The notes beneath the pieces were generated by a model. That model saw nothing but the letters and a program-made list of their open reading frames with translations. It ran no database searches and had not been told where the DNA came from. Positions 22,701 to 30,179 of a stretch of 64,000 bases of DNA are shown here, piece after piece. Each line of letters begins with the position of its first letter. Positions within the stretch are counted from its first letter, which is position 1. This stretch comes from Maniola hyperantus (Eukaryota; Arthropoda; Insecta; Lepidoptera; Nymphalidae): assembly GCF_902806685.2 (NCBI RefSeq), contig NC_048538.1, forward strand, positions 7,812,001-7,876,000. The letters are read 5' to 3'. The position numbers were made by a program, and so were the translations under genes.

Positions 22701-23298
22701 CTCAACGGGCTGTCGAGCTTTACCACAATAGACAATTAGATAAGCAACCTATGAATTGCTTGCTTGTCACTCCTCGCACTACAGCTCCTGCACCGTCAAG
22801 GTAAATATACAAAACATAGTTTTTCCATATTGCATTGCTAAGACTTATGACTTAATCATGATCAACCCATCATCACTCACTACAGAGCACAGGTCTCCTC
22901 TCAGAGTGAGAAGGGTTTTGGCCTTTTTTAGAACTTATTTGCAGTGAAAGAAGTATTGTGCTATTGCCACAACTGACTATATTCAAAATCTTTTATTTTG
23001 TTAGTCAAATAACATAGTCTAACTGAATTACTTATGTTTTATTAGTAAAGTTATTTTAGCATTTAAACTATCTTGAGTAATGTCCATTATAAATATAGAT
23101 GCTCCCGACTGTACTCACGTCACGTGGTTAGTTGATGTAAGCCCTACTAGTATCAAACCCATCTGGGGTCCTTTTTCACAGGACTTACTTTATTTTATTT
23201 TTTTCAGTAGCAGTAACAAGCCAGCCCTGTACAGCACAAATTCAAATGTTGAACCGGACATATCTACTTTCCATAAAGTATTATTTAGCAATTTCTAG
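13757..23298 (+). CDS. POLDIP3: polymerase delta-interacting protein 3 (SKAR/PDIP46), complete
   Basis: Eight exons in consistent phase: 13757-13821, 14113-14287, 15949-16066, 19330-19452, 20066-20222, 20734-20917, 22613-22800 and 23208-23298 (TAG); 366 aa. The start MASYIDMSLDDIIQKKR matches the family N-terminus (xxISLDELIRKR). Repeated DAR motifs follow (IDARNKI, MDAREIL, KDARLRL). The RRM lies at residues about 256-330: FRIIVSNLRSSVTAGDIE, ELFGDVGGMVESRLVRPG, TAEVLYKSLEDAQRAVELYH. The C-terminus EPDISTFHKVLFSNF matches the conserved xPDTILKALF end. POLDIP3 sits on spliced mRNPs with TREX and the exon junction complex, and in mammals links them to S6K1. Exon 4 could begin at 19321 instead (three more codons, same phase), and exon 4 could end at 19458. 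Introns are filled with MITEs and SINEs. Confidence 0.9.
14862..14920. repeat. short inverted repeat in POLDIP3 intron 2
   Basis: ATACATTTCCTAGG and CCTAGGAAATGTAT are inverted about 25 bp apart. It is probably the core of a worn MITE. The rest of this intron (14288-15948) shows nothing I can name except the element at 15740. Confidence 0.5.
15740..15805. mobile_element. mini-palindrome, ATGGCAATC family
   Basis: CAGGTCGAAATGGCAATC faces GATTGCCATCTCGACCTG. The same termini flank the larger element at 37985-38112. Confidence 0.6.
16067..16192 (+). other. open read-through of POLDIP3 exon 3 into its intron
   Basis: The exon 3 donor (GTAAGT at 16067) can be skipped without meeting a stop for 41 codons. 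The frame stays open through KLASLCRPKAKVS to MMPFDN and stops at 16191. An intron-retained or alternative-last-exon form would therefore make a short protein without the RRM. Whether it is used cannot be told from sequence. Confidence 0.35.
16200..17660. other. POLDIP3 intron 3, first part, no clear feature
   Basis: Scattered variants of ACATTTTAGTCTAGCA and GTGGGGGTGAATTTTTTTT suggest worn repeats. The latter resembles part of the repeat at 63540. No exon-like frame with good splice sites. Confidence 0.35.
17668..18026 (+). pseudogene. LINE reverse-transcriptase C-terminal fragment
   Basis: The frame reads EMWVYRRMLRIFWVQ, VLQRLSEDVEILKTIKVRK, EYFSHIMRNSKY and LQLIIQGK, then after a stop and frame shifts WLKNLRQWYGKS and FRAAVSKV..ALMIANLR. 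This is the characteristic C-terminal region of insect RTE/BovB-like non-LTR retrotransposon polyproteins, found very often as decayed pieces. Nothing upstream of it in the window belongs to the same copy. Confidence 0.7.
18150..18360. repeat. loose tandem repeat, TAAAGACATTTTAGT motif
   Basis: Diverged copies of AAAGACATTTTAGT(C/T)(T/A)A recur at about 18168, 18198, 18270 and 18315, with irregular spacing. An isolated copy is near 16310. Confidence 0.45.
18586..18715. mobile_element. MITE family D
   Basis: GTACTCAGAGTCGC faces GCAACTGAGTAC, and AAGATTGAGTTAAAACAAGACAG faces CTGTCTCGTTTTAACTAAACTT. A second copy at 25743-26054 is split by a SINE. Confidence 0.65.
18806..18949. mobile_element. 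MITE family A, right end missing
   Basis: Left terminus TATGCGGCCGAAAGTAATG and the internal TATGAGTGACAGAG match the intact copy at 20290. The right terminus is cut where the SINE at 18950 begins. Confidence 0.65.
18950..19128 (+). mobile_element. tRNA-derived SINE (family S2)
   Basis: Head CTCAATAGCTCAACCGGTA (A box) with GGTTCAAACCC (B box at about 19005). The body contains CTACTCCTAGCACAAGC and AACATGGCTAATATTC and ends in a poly(A) run. Reverse copies at 22267 and 25797. Confidence 0.75.
19134..19157. repeat. TGTA microsatellite
   Basis: About six units of TGTA directly after the SINE poly(A), a usual place for a microsatellite to grow. Confidence 0.8.
19517..19780 (+). mobile_element. 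repeat family E, copy 1
   Basis: ACAGGGTGTAACCAGGACGC at the left end, then CACACAATCCAATACCAATA, GCAATGTATAGCGTGCAAA and CGTTCGTTGACCTC. The same order is seen in reverse at 25466-25719, and parts recur at 25719-28740 and 30045-30170. No coding capacity. Confidence 0.6.
20290..20463. mobile_element. MITE family A, intact copy (174 bp)
   Basis: Terminal inverted repeat TACGCGGCCGAAAGTGATG against CATTACTTTCGGCCGCGTA, continuing inward (GTAGAGCG against CGCTCTAC). It lies in a POLDIP3 intron 40 bp after the exon ending at 20222's intron start region. Other copies at 18806, 33046 and 42917. Confidence 0.75.
21540..21673 (-). mobile_element. tRNA-derived SINE (family S3), reverse
   Basis: On the minus strand: GACGACCTCTCTGGCGCAG, then GTGGGAGGTCCC and the B box GGTTCGATTCC. 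This tRNA-like head is widespread in Lepidoptera. The arms do not close into a full cloverleaf, and the homology runs past the CCA position. Confidence 0.65.
21885..22495 (+). mobile_element. lepidopteran GGTTCCGTACC repeat (family L), complete
   Basis: Begins TTTTTAGGGTTCCGTACC, with AACGGAACCCTTATAGGATC and TACAGGGTACTTCCCGTTGA. It ends GCGAGCCTGACTCGCACTTGG then CCGGTTTTT. A reverse SINE S2 copy (22267-22459) sits just before the end. Non-coding, about 400 bp without the insert. Confidence 0.7.
22267..22459 (-). mobile_element. tRNA-derived SINE (family S2), reverse, inside family L
   Basis: The poly(T) at 22270-22285 is the complement of the tail. The B box reads GGGTTTGAACC-like on the plus strand near 22393, and the head ends at TTGAGCTATTGAGGCTC. 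L sequence continues on both sides. Confidence 0.75.
22858..22918 (-). mobile_element. SINE S1 fragment
   Basis: ATGATCAACCCATC .. CACTACAGAGCACAGGTC .. AGAGTGAGAAGGG is the reverse of the 3' part of the S1 family. Confidence 0.55.
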
Positions 23299-23522
23299 CC
23301 TAAATATTTTTATGGACGTTTTATTGACTGTTCTGTTTATGTATACCTACTTATAAGAATATTACAGTGTGCAGATTTTTTAGATATTAAAGCAGTTTAC
23401 TATGAACTAATAATCAAAATCACATGGATTTGACTGTTAAAAATCGAAATCATTGTTAAAAATCTGTAGTGTTACAGTTCTTTCAGTTATATAATTATAT
23501 AGTTCAGTTAAATACACTTTTT

Positions 23523-24943
23523 AGGGTTCCGTACCTCAAAACAAAAACGGAACCCTTATAGGATCACTTTGTTGTCTGTCTGTCGGTCTGTCAAGAAACC
23601 TACAGGGTACTTCCCGTTGACCTAGAATCATGAAATTTGGCAGGAAGGTAGGTCTTATAGCAGACATTCGGGGGAAAATCTGAAAACCGTGAATTTGTAG
23701 TTACATCACACAAAAAAAAGTAAATAGGCTACTTGACTCATATCTAATTTCATCCAATAAATGATTATTTATTATAGTATTTTGCTTAAGACAACGAAAT
23801 ATATCAATAACAATTATTAAAAACGCAGGATGGATATATAAATCCAATTTAAAAAAATACAGTTTTTATTTTTATTTGAAACGCAGAAAACGCTGTCAGC
23901 CATGATGTGACTTCATTAAATATGTAAACAAAGAAATGTTATCTCTATGTCACGCGGGGACTAACGTAGTATCCATATATATAAAATTTAAAGTCCTGAT
24001 TAACTTATATATCAACGCACAGCCTAAACATCTAAACAGCTGGTCCTAGATACATGAAATTTAGTGGGTGTGTTCTTTGTAGGTAAAGAGAAGGTATCCA
24101 CTAGGAAAAGATTTTTTGAAATTCCACCCCTGAGTGGGTTAATGGGGGTTTGAAATTTATGAAGTCCACGCGGGCGAAGTCACGAGCATAAGCTAGTTTT
24201 TATATATTTCTAAAAACTCATAGTAAACATAAAAAATATCGTTTTCTCTTTATAAATTGAATAAGTTATTAAGTAAGACTTACAACAAAGTGATCTTTGC
24301 AAAATAAATTTGGGTTGAAGTCGTTAGTCATATAGGATCCCTTTAAGCAAGTCTTCGCGTGTTACGTATATTTATTTCACTGGGCACTCTAATCCACAAC
24401 TTTCCTGTCGTCTTTATCGATGCGTTTTTACATTCTCAGATGATACAATAACGATATTTACTATATTTTTCATGTAAACTAGTATAGAAGTCATGTTTAT
24501 TAAACTTTGGGAGGTTATGCTGTTGTTTACAAATGCATGACGTCAGAGCACAGATAATCTATCGGTCAAACATGGCCGACAGTGTTTTCAGCTGTCTAAG
24601 AAAAATATATTTTTAAATTAAAGTTTTACGGTTTTTAGGGCGCAAAAAAATATAGTGTTAATTTTTTTGATCTAATAGGACAAATATTAACCATTTAAGA
24701 CCAACTTAAAAAAAGTGTCAACTAGCCTATTGTGGTCATGGACTAATAATTAGTATTTTCCATTTTCGAAGTTAGATAACTATATCAAGTGTGGTATCAT
24801 ATGAAAGGTCTTTACCTGTAAATTCTAAAACAGATTTTTATTTATTCTTATGCATCATAGTTTTTGAATTATCGTGCAAAATACGAGACTGTGGTACGGA
24901 ACCCTCGTTGCGCGAGCCTGACTCGCACTTGGACGGTTTTTCG
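23523..24943 (+). mobile_element. family L copy split by a 1-kb element
   Basis: Left part 23523-23722 (GGGTTCCGTACCTC to ..ACATCACACAAAAAAAA) and right part 24732-24943 (TGTGGTCATGGACTAATAATT to ..GACTCGCACTTGG). They are contiguous in the undisturbed copy at 21885, so the 23723-24731 element inserted later. Confidence 0.75.
23723..24731. mobile_element. 1-kb non-autonomous DNA element, family F, copy 1
   Basis: Short terminal inverted repeats AATAGGCTA(C/G)TTGAC, with AT at both insertion edges. About 1009 bp. It carries an internal Helitron-like segment (about 23965-24197, ending CACGAGCATAAGCTAGT) shared with the copy at 46735, so that segment was captured before F spread. The right 130 bp are the arm of the palindrome at 13194. 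No transposase frame. Confidence 0.75.
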
Positions 24944-25253
24944 GTCTTAATAGAGTATAAATCTGATCATCTGTACTTACTGTAATAAATAAACGCTAGT
25001 ATTTAAGTTTTTAAATAAATAAGTTCTTTCGTAAAATTGCTTGACTTTGATTTTATACCTGAATCCATGTACCCTGTACTTAAACCTATCTACAGGGTAC
25101 TAGTAGAAAGCCGGCAATAACGAAGACAGGTGATAGTACAACCTGGATGATTATACCTGATGACTACAAAAAAATGCGAATTAAAATTAAAATTTATATT
25201 TTATAAAAAATTTACTCAATAGTGTTTTCTTAAAGTTCGATCTCTATTGCAAA

Positions 25254-25450
25254 CTAGCAACCGACCCTAGCTTTGCACGGCTATGTTATTACAATTTTCT
25301 TAACGATCTCTATTTTTTTAAAAATAAAATAGAGCCTATGTTATTCACAAATAATGTAGCTTTATACTGGTAAAAAAATCAAAATCGCTTCAGTAGTTCC
25401 AGAGATTACCCCCTACAAACTTACTAACTATACCTCTTTATAATATTAAT
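25254..25450. repeat. dispersed repeat, AATGTAGCTTT..TACTGGT family
   Basis: Shares AATAATGTAGCTTTATACTGG, TTCAGTAGTTCCAGAGATTA and CCCCCTACAAAC with copies at 58465 and 59040. Helitron-like end motifs at the left (CTAGC next to a GC-rich stretch) are weak here. Confidence 0.55.
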
Positions 25451-25465
25451 ACTAATAGTATATCA

Positions 25466-25719
25466 TAGTATACTTAGATAAAACATCTGACCGATACTAG
25501 AGGTCAACGAACGTTGCGGAGATTGCTGCGTCGTAGACGGTCAAGTTTTGCACGGTATACATTGCTGGTTTGAAAAATACTGATATTATAACTAAAACTA
25601 CAAGTATTAGGCAAATGGTTATTGGTACCTATTGGTTAATGGATTATATTTAGGTACCTAGTAGGTATAATAGCGCAAAATTTTTGCTAGCGTTTCAATT
25701 ACACCCTGTACAGGGTGTA
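25466..25719 (-). mobile_element. repeat family E, reverse copy
   Basis: Reverse complement gives ACAGGGTGTAATTG..CGCTAGC, CCAATAACCATTTGCC and GCAATGTATACCGTGCAAA, then GTTCGTTGACCTC. It abuts the next E copy head to head, making the 20-bp palindrome TACACCCTGTACAGGGTGTA. Confidence 0.6.
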
Positions 25720-25742
25720 ACCAGAACGCTAGCAAAAACTTA

Positions 25743-26054
25743 CAGCCGTACTCAGAGTCGCAAATTTACTTAAGATTGAGTTAAAACCAGACAGTTTTTT
25801 TTTTAAAACAATATTGGCCATATTAAGTGACTAATATTCCCCTTTCCTCTCCAATTAAGCGTCAGGCTTGTGCTAGGAGTGGGTATGACAATAGTTCAAC
25901 GGGCGGGATTTGAACCGTCGACTTTCAGTTTTCAGTCCACTCCTATACCGGTTGAGCTATTGAGGCTCTAAAGATTTATGTGAGAGATATAGATAGCTCT
26001 GTCTCATTTTAACTAAACTTAAGTAACGATTAAGCGACTCTGTGTACGGCCGTT
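25743..26054. mobile_element. MITE family D, split by a SINE
   Basis: CAGCCGTACTCAGAGTCGC .. AAAACCAGACA, then an insert, then AGATTTATGTGAGAGATATAG .. GTGTACGGCCGT. The two halves match 18586-18715. Confidence 0.65.
25797..25972 (-). mobile_element. tRNA-derived SINE (family S2), reverse, inside MITE D
   Basis: Poly(T) at its left edge, CCTCTCCAATTAAGCGTC, GATTTGAACCGTCGAC and TTGAGCTATTGAGGCTC, as in the copy at 22267. Confidence 0.75.
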
Positions 26055-26096
26055 AGTGTTATTAATATACTACCCGAACACAATCCATACAATCCA

Positions 26097-28697
26097 AAAT
26101 GTGCTATCAAATTCACTTTTAGATTGGCAAAACCTCTTTTTTTTTGCATATAGACATTTCTATGTTAATAAGTCAGAAATCGGGTCGCTATGTACAAAAT
26201 TTAAAAAAAATAGTTTGGCTGATCGCGTTTTTCCAATCCCTGACTGCTCATTTCGAACACAAAATTACAATTTGAAGAAAATTGTGGAAAACAAGGTTAT
26301 GGATGGGGATCTTAAAAACGCCGCCCGCATTTTGTTTTCTAGTGATACACTGGCTCCATTCAATGATATAACGCTGGAAGCCTTACGTGACAAGCATCCC
26401 TTACCAAATACCGATTCTGTGCTGCCAGATCCACCTTCTAACACTTCTTATTTACAGATAAAGGATGAAGAAACTTACGCTGCGATAATGTCGTTTTCTA
26501 GTGGCTCTGCTGGTGGCATGGACGGCATAACGCCACAACATCTTAAGGATCTTGTGGGAGTTACTGCTGGGGACGCCGGCAAGGCGCTACTGAGCGACAT
26601 TACCAGACTATGTAATTTCATGTTATCTGGCGAGGTAAATTCATCCTTTCTACCATTCCTTTATGGCGCGAGGCTTTGTGCTTTCAATAAGAAAGATGGC
26701 GGCATCCGTCCCATCGCTGTTGGCTGTACTTTTCGCCGTTTGGCGTCAAAATTAGCGTGTAGTCACATAGTCTCTACCCTAAAGGATAAATTCCAACCTA
26801 TTCAAGTTGGATTCGGCAGTAAAGGAGGTTGCGAAGCAGCAGTTCATTCGGCTCGTACTTTCTTAACGAATGGCGAGGTTGAGGTACTGCTGAAAGTAGA
26901 TGTAAAGAATGCTTTTAATTCTTTGGACAGGGCAACTTTGCTGACAGAAGTCTCAACGCAACTTCCTGAAATTTACCCATATGTTTGGCAATGTTACAGC
27001 TCTGCTTCTAAATTATTCTTTGGAGATAGCGATATTAAGTCTTCTGTAGGCGTTCAGCAGGGGGATCCTTTAGGTCCGGCCCTGTTCAGCTTAGGGATCC
27101 ATAACCATATCTCAAATTTAACATCTAAATTTAACATATGGTATCTTGATGATGGAACCATTGGCGGCAACGTGGATGACGTTCTAAAAGATCTTAATCA
27201 TATTAAGCAACAGTTTGGGAAAATTGGTTTAGAACTTAATTTTTCGAAATGCGAATTGTTTTTTACAGAAAAACTGTCGCAAGAAAGAATTCTATTGGCC
27301 TCTGAATTATTCAATGAAATTTCACCTAATATTAAAATACTTGATAAACGTTCACTTTGCCTTCTCGGTGCTCCTCTTTATAATGAATCCATACAACCAC
27401 TCTTGGATCAAAAAGTCAGAACATTTTCGGCTAATACCGACAAATTGGGCACTCTAAATTCTCACATTGCATTTTCGATCCTAAAATATTGCCTTTTTGT
27501 ACCTAAATTAATTTACATTCTCCGCGCGAGCCCAATTTGGAAATTTCATGGACTACTCGATAACATGGATGCCACCCTTAAAAGTACACTAGAACAAATT
27601 CTAAATTTAACTTTTGATGAGCACTCCTGGAACCAAGCAACTTTACCGGTCAAGTACGGTGGCATCGGCGTGAGGAAAATTTCCAGTGTAGCTCTTCCGG
27701 CTTTTCTGTCCTCTGTGCATAGTATAAAAGAGCTTAGCTCTCAAATTCTCAAATCCAATTCATCATTGACCTATGCCACAGAGGCCCTAGAGAGTTGGAA
27801 GGTCAGATGTCCCAATGTCGACATCCCGAAGGAACGTACTACACAAAAACTTTGGGATTTGCCATTGGTTCAACTGACACATACGAATTTGGTTCAAAAT
27901 CTTACAAGTGACAGAGATCGTGCCAGGCTTCTAGCATTATCCGAAAAGGAATCTGGGTATTGGCTGCATGCCTTGCCATCAAAAAATCTCGGCACACTTT
28001 TAGATAACGAAAGTTTTCGTGTGGCTCTAGGTCTCAGATTGGGAACACCACTGTGCCATCAGCACAGATGTCCGTGTGGAAAAGAGGTTGATAAATTTGG
28101 AATCCACGGACTCTCTTGCCAAAGGAGCTCCGGTAGGCTGTTTAGGCATGGCTCTCTTAACGATACAATTAAAAGAGCTCTTGCCACCATAAATATTCCT
28201 GCGCTCATTGAGCCGGCAGGGATTAGTCGGGATGATGGCAAGAGACCTGATGGATTGACGCTGGTTCCCTGGGAACGGGGACGGGCGCTAATGTGGGACG
28301 CAACTTGCGTTGACACATTGGCCCCGTGTCATATCAGGAAGACAGCATCAAGACCGGGAGCCGCAGCAGAAACAGCTGAAAACGGCAAGCGGCGCAAGTA
28401 TGCCTCTCTTATAGAGAGTTACATTTTTGTGCCGTTTGCCGTGGAGACCCTGGGGCCATGGAGTCTTAGTGCTAAAAATTTTTTACGAGACATTTCACCG
28501 CAATTAATAGCCTCAACTGGTGACAGAAGGGCTGGCTCATTTTTTGCGCAGCGGATCAGCCTGGCTGTCCAGCGCGGAAATGCAGCCAGTATTCTTGGCA
28601 CCATTCCACGCGGTCATGATTTATATAGTAATTAGATAAGGCTAGCTTTAAGTTTTATTGTATTTAAAAAAAATAAAAAAAAAAAAAAAAAAAAAAA
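26097..28697 (+). mobile_element. 5'-truncated non-LTR-type retrotransposon insertion
   Basis: A 2.6-kb unit with a poly(A) tail at 28663-28697, bounded by a 6-bp duplication AATCCA at 26091-26096 and 28698-28703. The tail plus short duplication is the mark of target-primed insertion. The left edge cuts straight into coding sequence, so the 5' end was lost on insertion. It sits inside repeat E. The open frame shows it is recent. Confidence 0.8.
26299..28635 (+). CDS. reverse transcriptase with C-terminal zinc motif and PD-type endonuclease candidate
   Basis: The frame is open from before 26097 to 28635; the first in-frame ATG inside the element is at 26299, so the true N-terminus is missing. 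Reverse-transcriptase motifs are in order: IRPIAVGCTFRRLASKLA, motif A VDVKNAFNS, motif B VQQGDPLGPALF, motif C YLDDG, then LNFSKCELF. After the thumb comes CPCGKEVDKFGIHGLSC, a C-x-C..H-x3-C zinc motif, and then KRPDGLTLV..RALMWDATCVD, which resembles the RPD..D core of restriction-like endonucleases of R2/R4-type elements. No APE endonuclease is seen. I recognise close relatives of this C-terminal block as common in invertebrate genomes but cannot place the clade. Catalytic aspartates are present. Its own promoter and N-terminus are lost. Confidence 0.8.
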   Translation: MDGDLKNAARILFSSDTLAPFNDITLEALRDKHPLPNTDSVLPDPPSNTSYLQIKDEETYAAIMSFSSGSAGGMDGITPQHLKDLVGVTAGDAGKALLSDITRLCNFMLSGEVNSSFLPFLYGARLCAFNKKDGGIRPIAVGCTFRRLASKLACSHIVSTLKDKFQPIQVGFGSKGGCEAAVHSARTFLTNGEVEVLLKVDVKNAFNSLDRATLLTEVSTQLPEIYPYVWQCYSSASKLFFGDSDIKSSVGVQQGDPLGPALFSLGIHNHISNLTSKFNIWYLDDGTIGGNVDDVLKDLNHIKQQFGKIGLELNFSKCELFFTEKLSQERILLASELFNEISPNIKILDKRSLCLLGAPLYNESIQPLLDQKVRTFSANTDKLGTLNSHIAFSILKYCLFVPKLIYILRASPIWKFHGLLDNMDATLKSTLEQILNLTFDEHSWNQATLPVKYGGIGVRKISSVALPAFLSSVHSIKELSSQILKSNSSLTYATEALESWKVRCPNVDIPKERTTQKLWDLPLVQLTHTNLVQNLTSDRDRARLLALSEKESGYWLHALPSKNLGTLLDNESFRVALGLRLGTPLCHQHRCPCGKEVDKFGIHGLSCQRSSGRLFRHGSLNDTIKRALATINIPALIEPAGISRDDGKRPDGLTLVPWERGRALMWDATCVDTLAPCHIRKTASRPGAAAETAENGKRRKYASLIESYIFVPFAVETLGPWSLSAKNFLRDISPQLIASTGDRRAGSFFAQRISLAVQRGNAASILGTIPRGHDLYSN

Positions 28698-28740
28698 AAT
28701 CCAATAACCATTTGCCCAATGATATTAGAAGAAAATAGGT

Positions 28741-28885
28741 AGATACGTTATACGCGGACCGCAAGTGGCACGTTAAAACTAAGCTAATTAGCAAACCTGA
28801 GCTCAGTCGCCCGCTGTCGTCGCGCTATCGATGACGTCGTTGATAGTAATGTGTATTTTGTTTTCGTCTCCCAAAACAACCGAAA
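28741..28885 (+). promoter_or_regulatory. probable 5' UTR or promoter of the THAP exon
   Basis: Moderately GC-rich for this window (CGCCCGCTGTCGTCGCGC, CGATGACGTCGTTGATAG) and lies just upstream of a Met start in good context (CGAAAATGCC). TGACGTC resembles a CRE half-palindrome. This is inferred from position only. Confidence 0.3.
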
Positions 28886-28962
28886 ATGCCGTCGTGTGTG
28901 ATGAGATTCTGCACAAACTACACAAGCAAGGTTTCCAAAAGTCAAGGAATCACATTTCATTC
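28886..28962 (+). CDS. orphan first exon of a THAP-domain protein
   Basis: ATG at 28886 opens MPSCVMRFCTNYTSKVSK then SQGITFHS, before a good donor (GTAAGT at 28963). This is the start of a THAP zinc finger: MPSC-x4-C, the first two cysteines of the C2CH site, and the (G)ITFH segment, with the usual exon break just after it. THAP domains bind DNA and occur in transcription factors and P-element-type transposases. The second exon (FP..W, then C and H ligands) was not found on the plus strand before 34.9 kb. The gene may be broken, may have a distant exon beyond what I can recognise, or may be a relic of a transposon. Confidence 0.55.
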
Positions 28963-29384
28963 GTAAGTAAAACTATTTCTTTTATATAATTCGTATTTTT
29001 CACTTATTTAACAATAACAAACTCGTGCACGTTCGTGTAAAATGCAACTCATTGCAATTTGTACCTTATGTCACATGCCATAAGTACGTATCAAGTTATC
29101 GTTGTACGTATTTTAAAGTTTCCGATCAAAGAATATAAAATAAACAGATAGGTCTCTTCTGAGTATTGACAATTCAAATAGTGTGCATATTTCCTGTTTT
29201 AGGGAAGGATAAATTAACTATGGTCTAACATCTTTTTACGGTCCACTGCTGGGTCTCTTCATACAATGAGGGAATTTTGGCTATGGGTATGTAGATTGTG
29301 TAATAGTAAATATTTTCAAAAATAAAAAATATTTTCATTTCACATTTTATTCCTTTACCTACCTTCCCGCGGCTTCGTCCGCGT

Positions 29385-29625
29385 AAAATTTAGTAATTTT
29401 ATTTCGACTTCTTTTCCATGTATGGGAGCCCCCTTTATTTAATTTAATTTAATTTTTATTATTTTTATTATAGCGGCAATAGAAATACATTCTGTGAAAA
29501 TTTCAACTGTCTACCTATTACGGCTTACGAGATACAGCCCGCTGACAGATGGACGTACAGACAGCGGAGGCTTAGTAATAGGGTCCCGTTGGCACCCCTT
29601 GGGCACGGAACCCTAAAAACGAGCG
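29385..29625 (+). mobile_element. family L-related repeat (CGGAACCCTAAAAA end)
   Basis: TATGGGAGCCCCCTTTA, AGCGGCAATAGAAATACAT, CTACCTATTACGG and GAGATACAGCC, ending GGGTCCCGTTGGCACCCC..GGCACGGAACCC. A reverse relative lies at 44964-45226. Confidence 0.55.
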
Positions 29626-30044
29626 GAACCGCGGGAAAAAGCTAGTTCGTAATATATTAAATACCACAGTATAAGGTTTTTATTTTACTATACAACTACA
29701 GTGTAGGCATAAATCGGCATTAGCCGAAAAGACTTTACTGTTTTTTTTTCTTTGGAGTTTCTAGTTTACCGTCTCGTCCCGTCTCTTTTACGCTCGCATT
29801 ATTAGGCATATATCCGTCCTTCTTCCACTCTTCTGTGCAGGACGAGGTAGTGCAAAATATAACCGTCTCTTTTTCGTGCGCAACTGAAGCTGATGTTATT
29901 AGTTCACCGTCCTTTACTCTCTGTTGTGTGAGGTTAAAATACTATCTATGCGTTTATGTGTGTTGAGTCTTTCGGCGCTGACGCAGCGTGCCATTAATAA
30001 ACATCGAATTTGATATAAGTAACCTATCTACCTCTTTTTCTTCT

Positions 30045-30170
30045 AATATCATTGCATTTGCCTCATTTTGTAGTTTTGGTGATTTAGTATTTTCGAACCC
30101 GCAATGTATAGCGTGCAAATTCGGGTCAATCCCCCGCCCACGACGCGGCATTGCATGAGGTAGTTCTTTC
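30045..30170 (+). mobile_element. repeat family E fragment
   Basis: TTTGGTGATTTAGTATTTTCG and CCCGCAATGTATAGCGTGCAAA, then CGACGCGGCATTG, match 19605-19695. Confidence 0.6.
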
Positions 30171-30179
30171 GATATTACA

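Larger units (their letters stand above)
25719..28740 (+). mobile_element. repeat family E, copy carrying two later insertions
   Basis: E sequence at 25719-25742, 26055-26096 and 28698-28740 lines up with 19517-19600. It is interrupted first by MITE D (25743-26054) and then by the retrotransposon (26097-28697). Confidence 0.6.

Noticed and set aside
26056..26098. GTG start of the reverse-transcriptase frame at 26056
   Set aside because: These bases are host repeat E, left of the target duplication; the open frame there is accidental.
28059..28604. Antisense frames of 85 and 61 codons
   Set aside because: Shadows of the reverse-transcriptase ORF on the plus strand.
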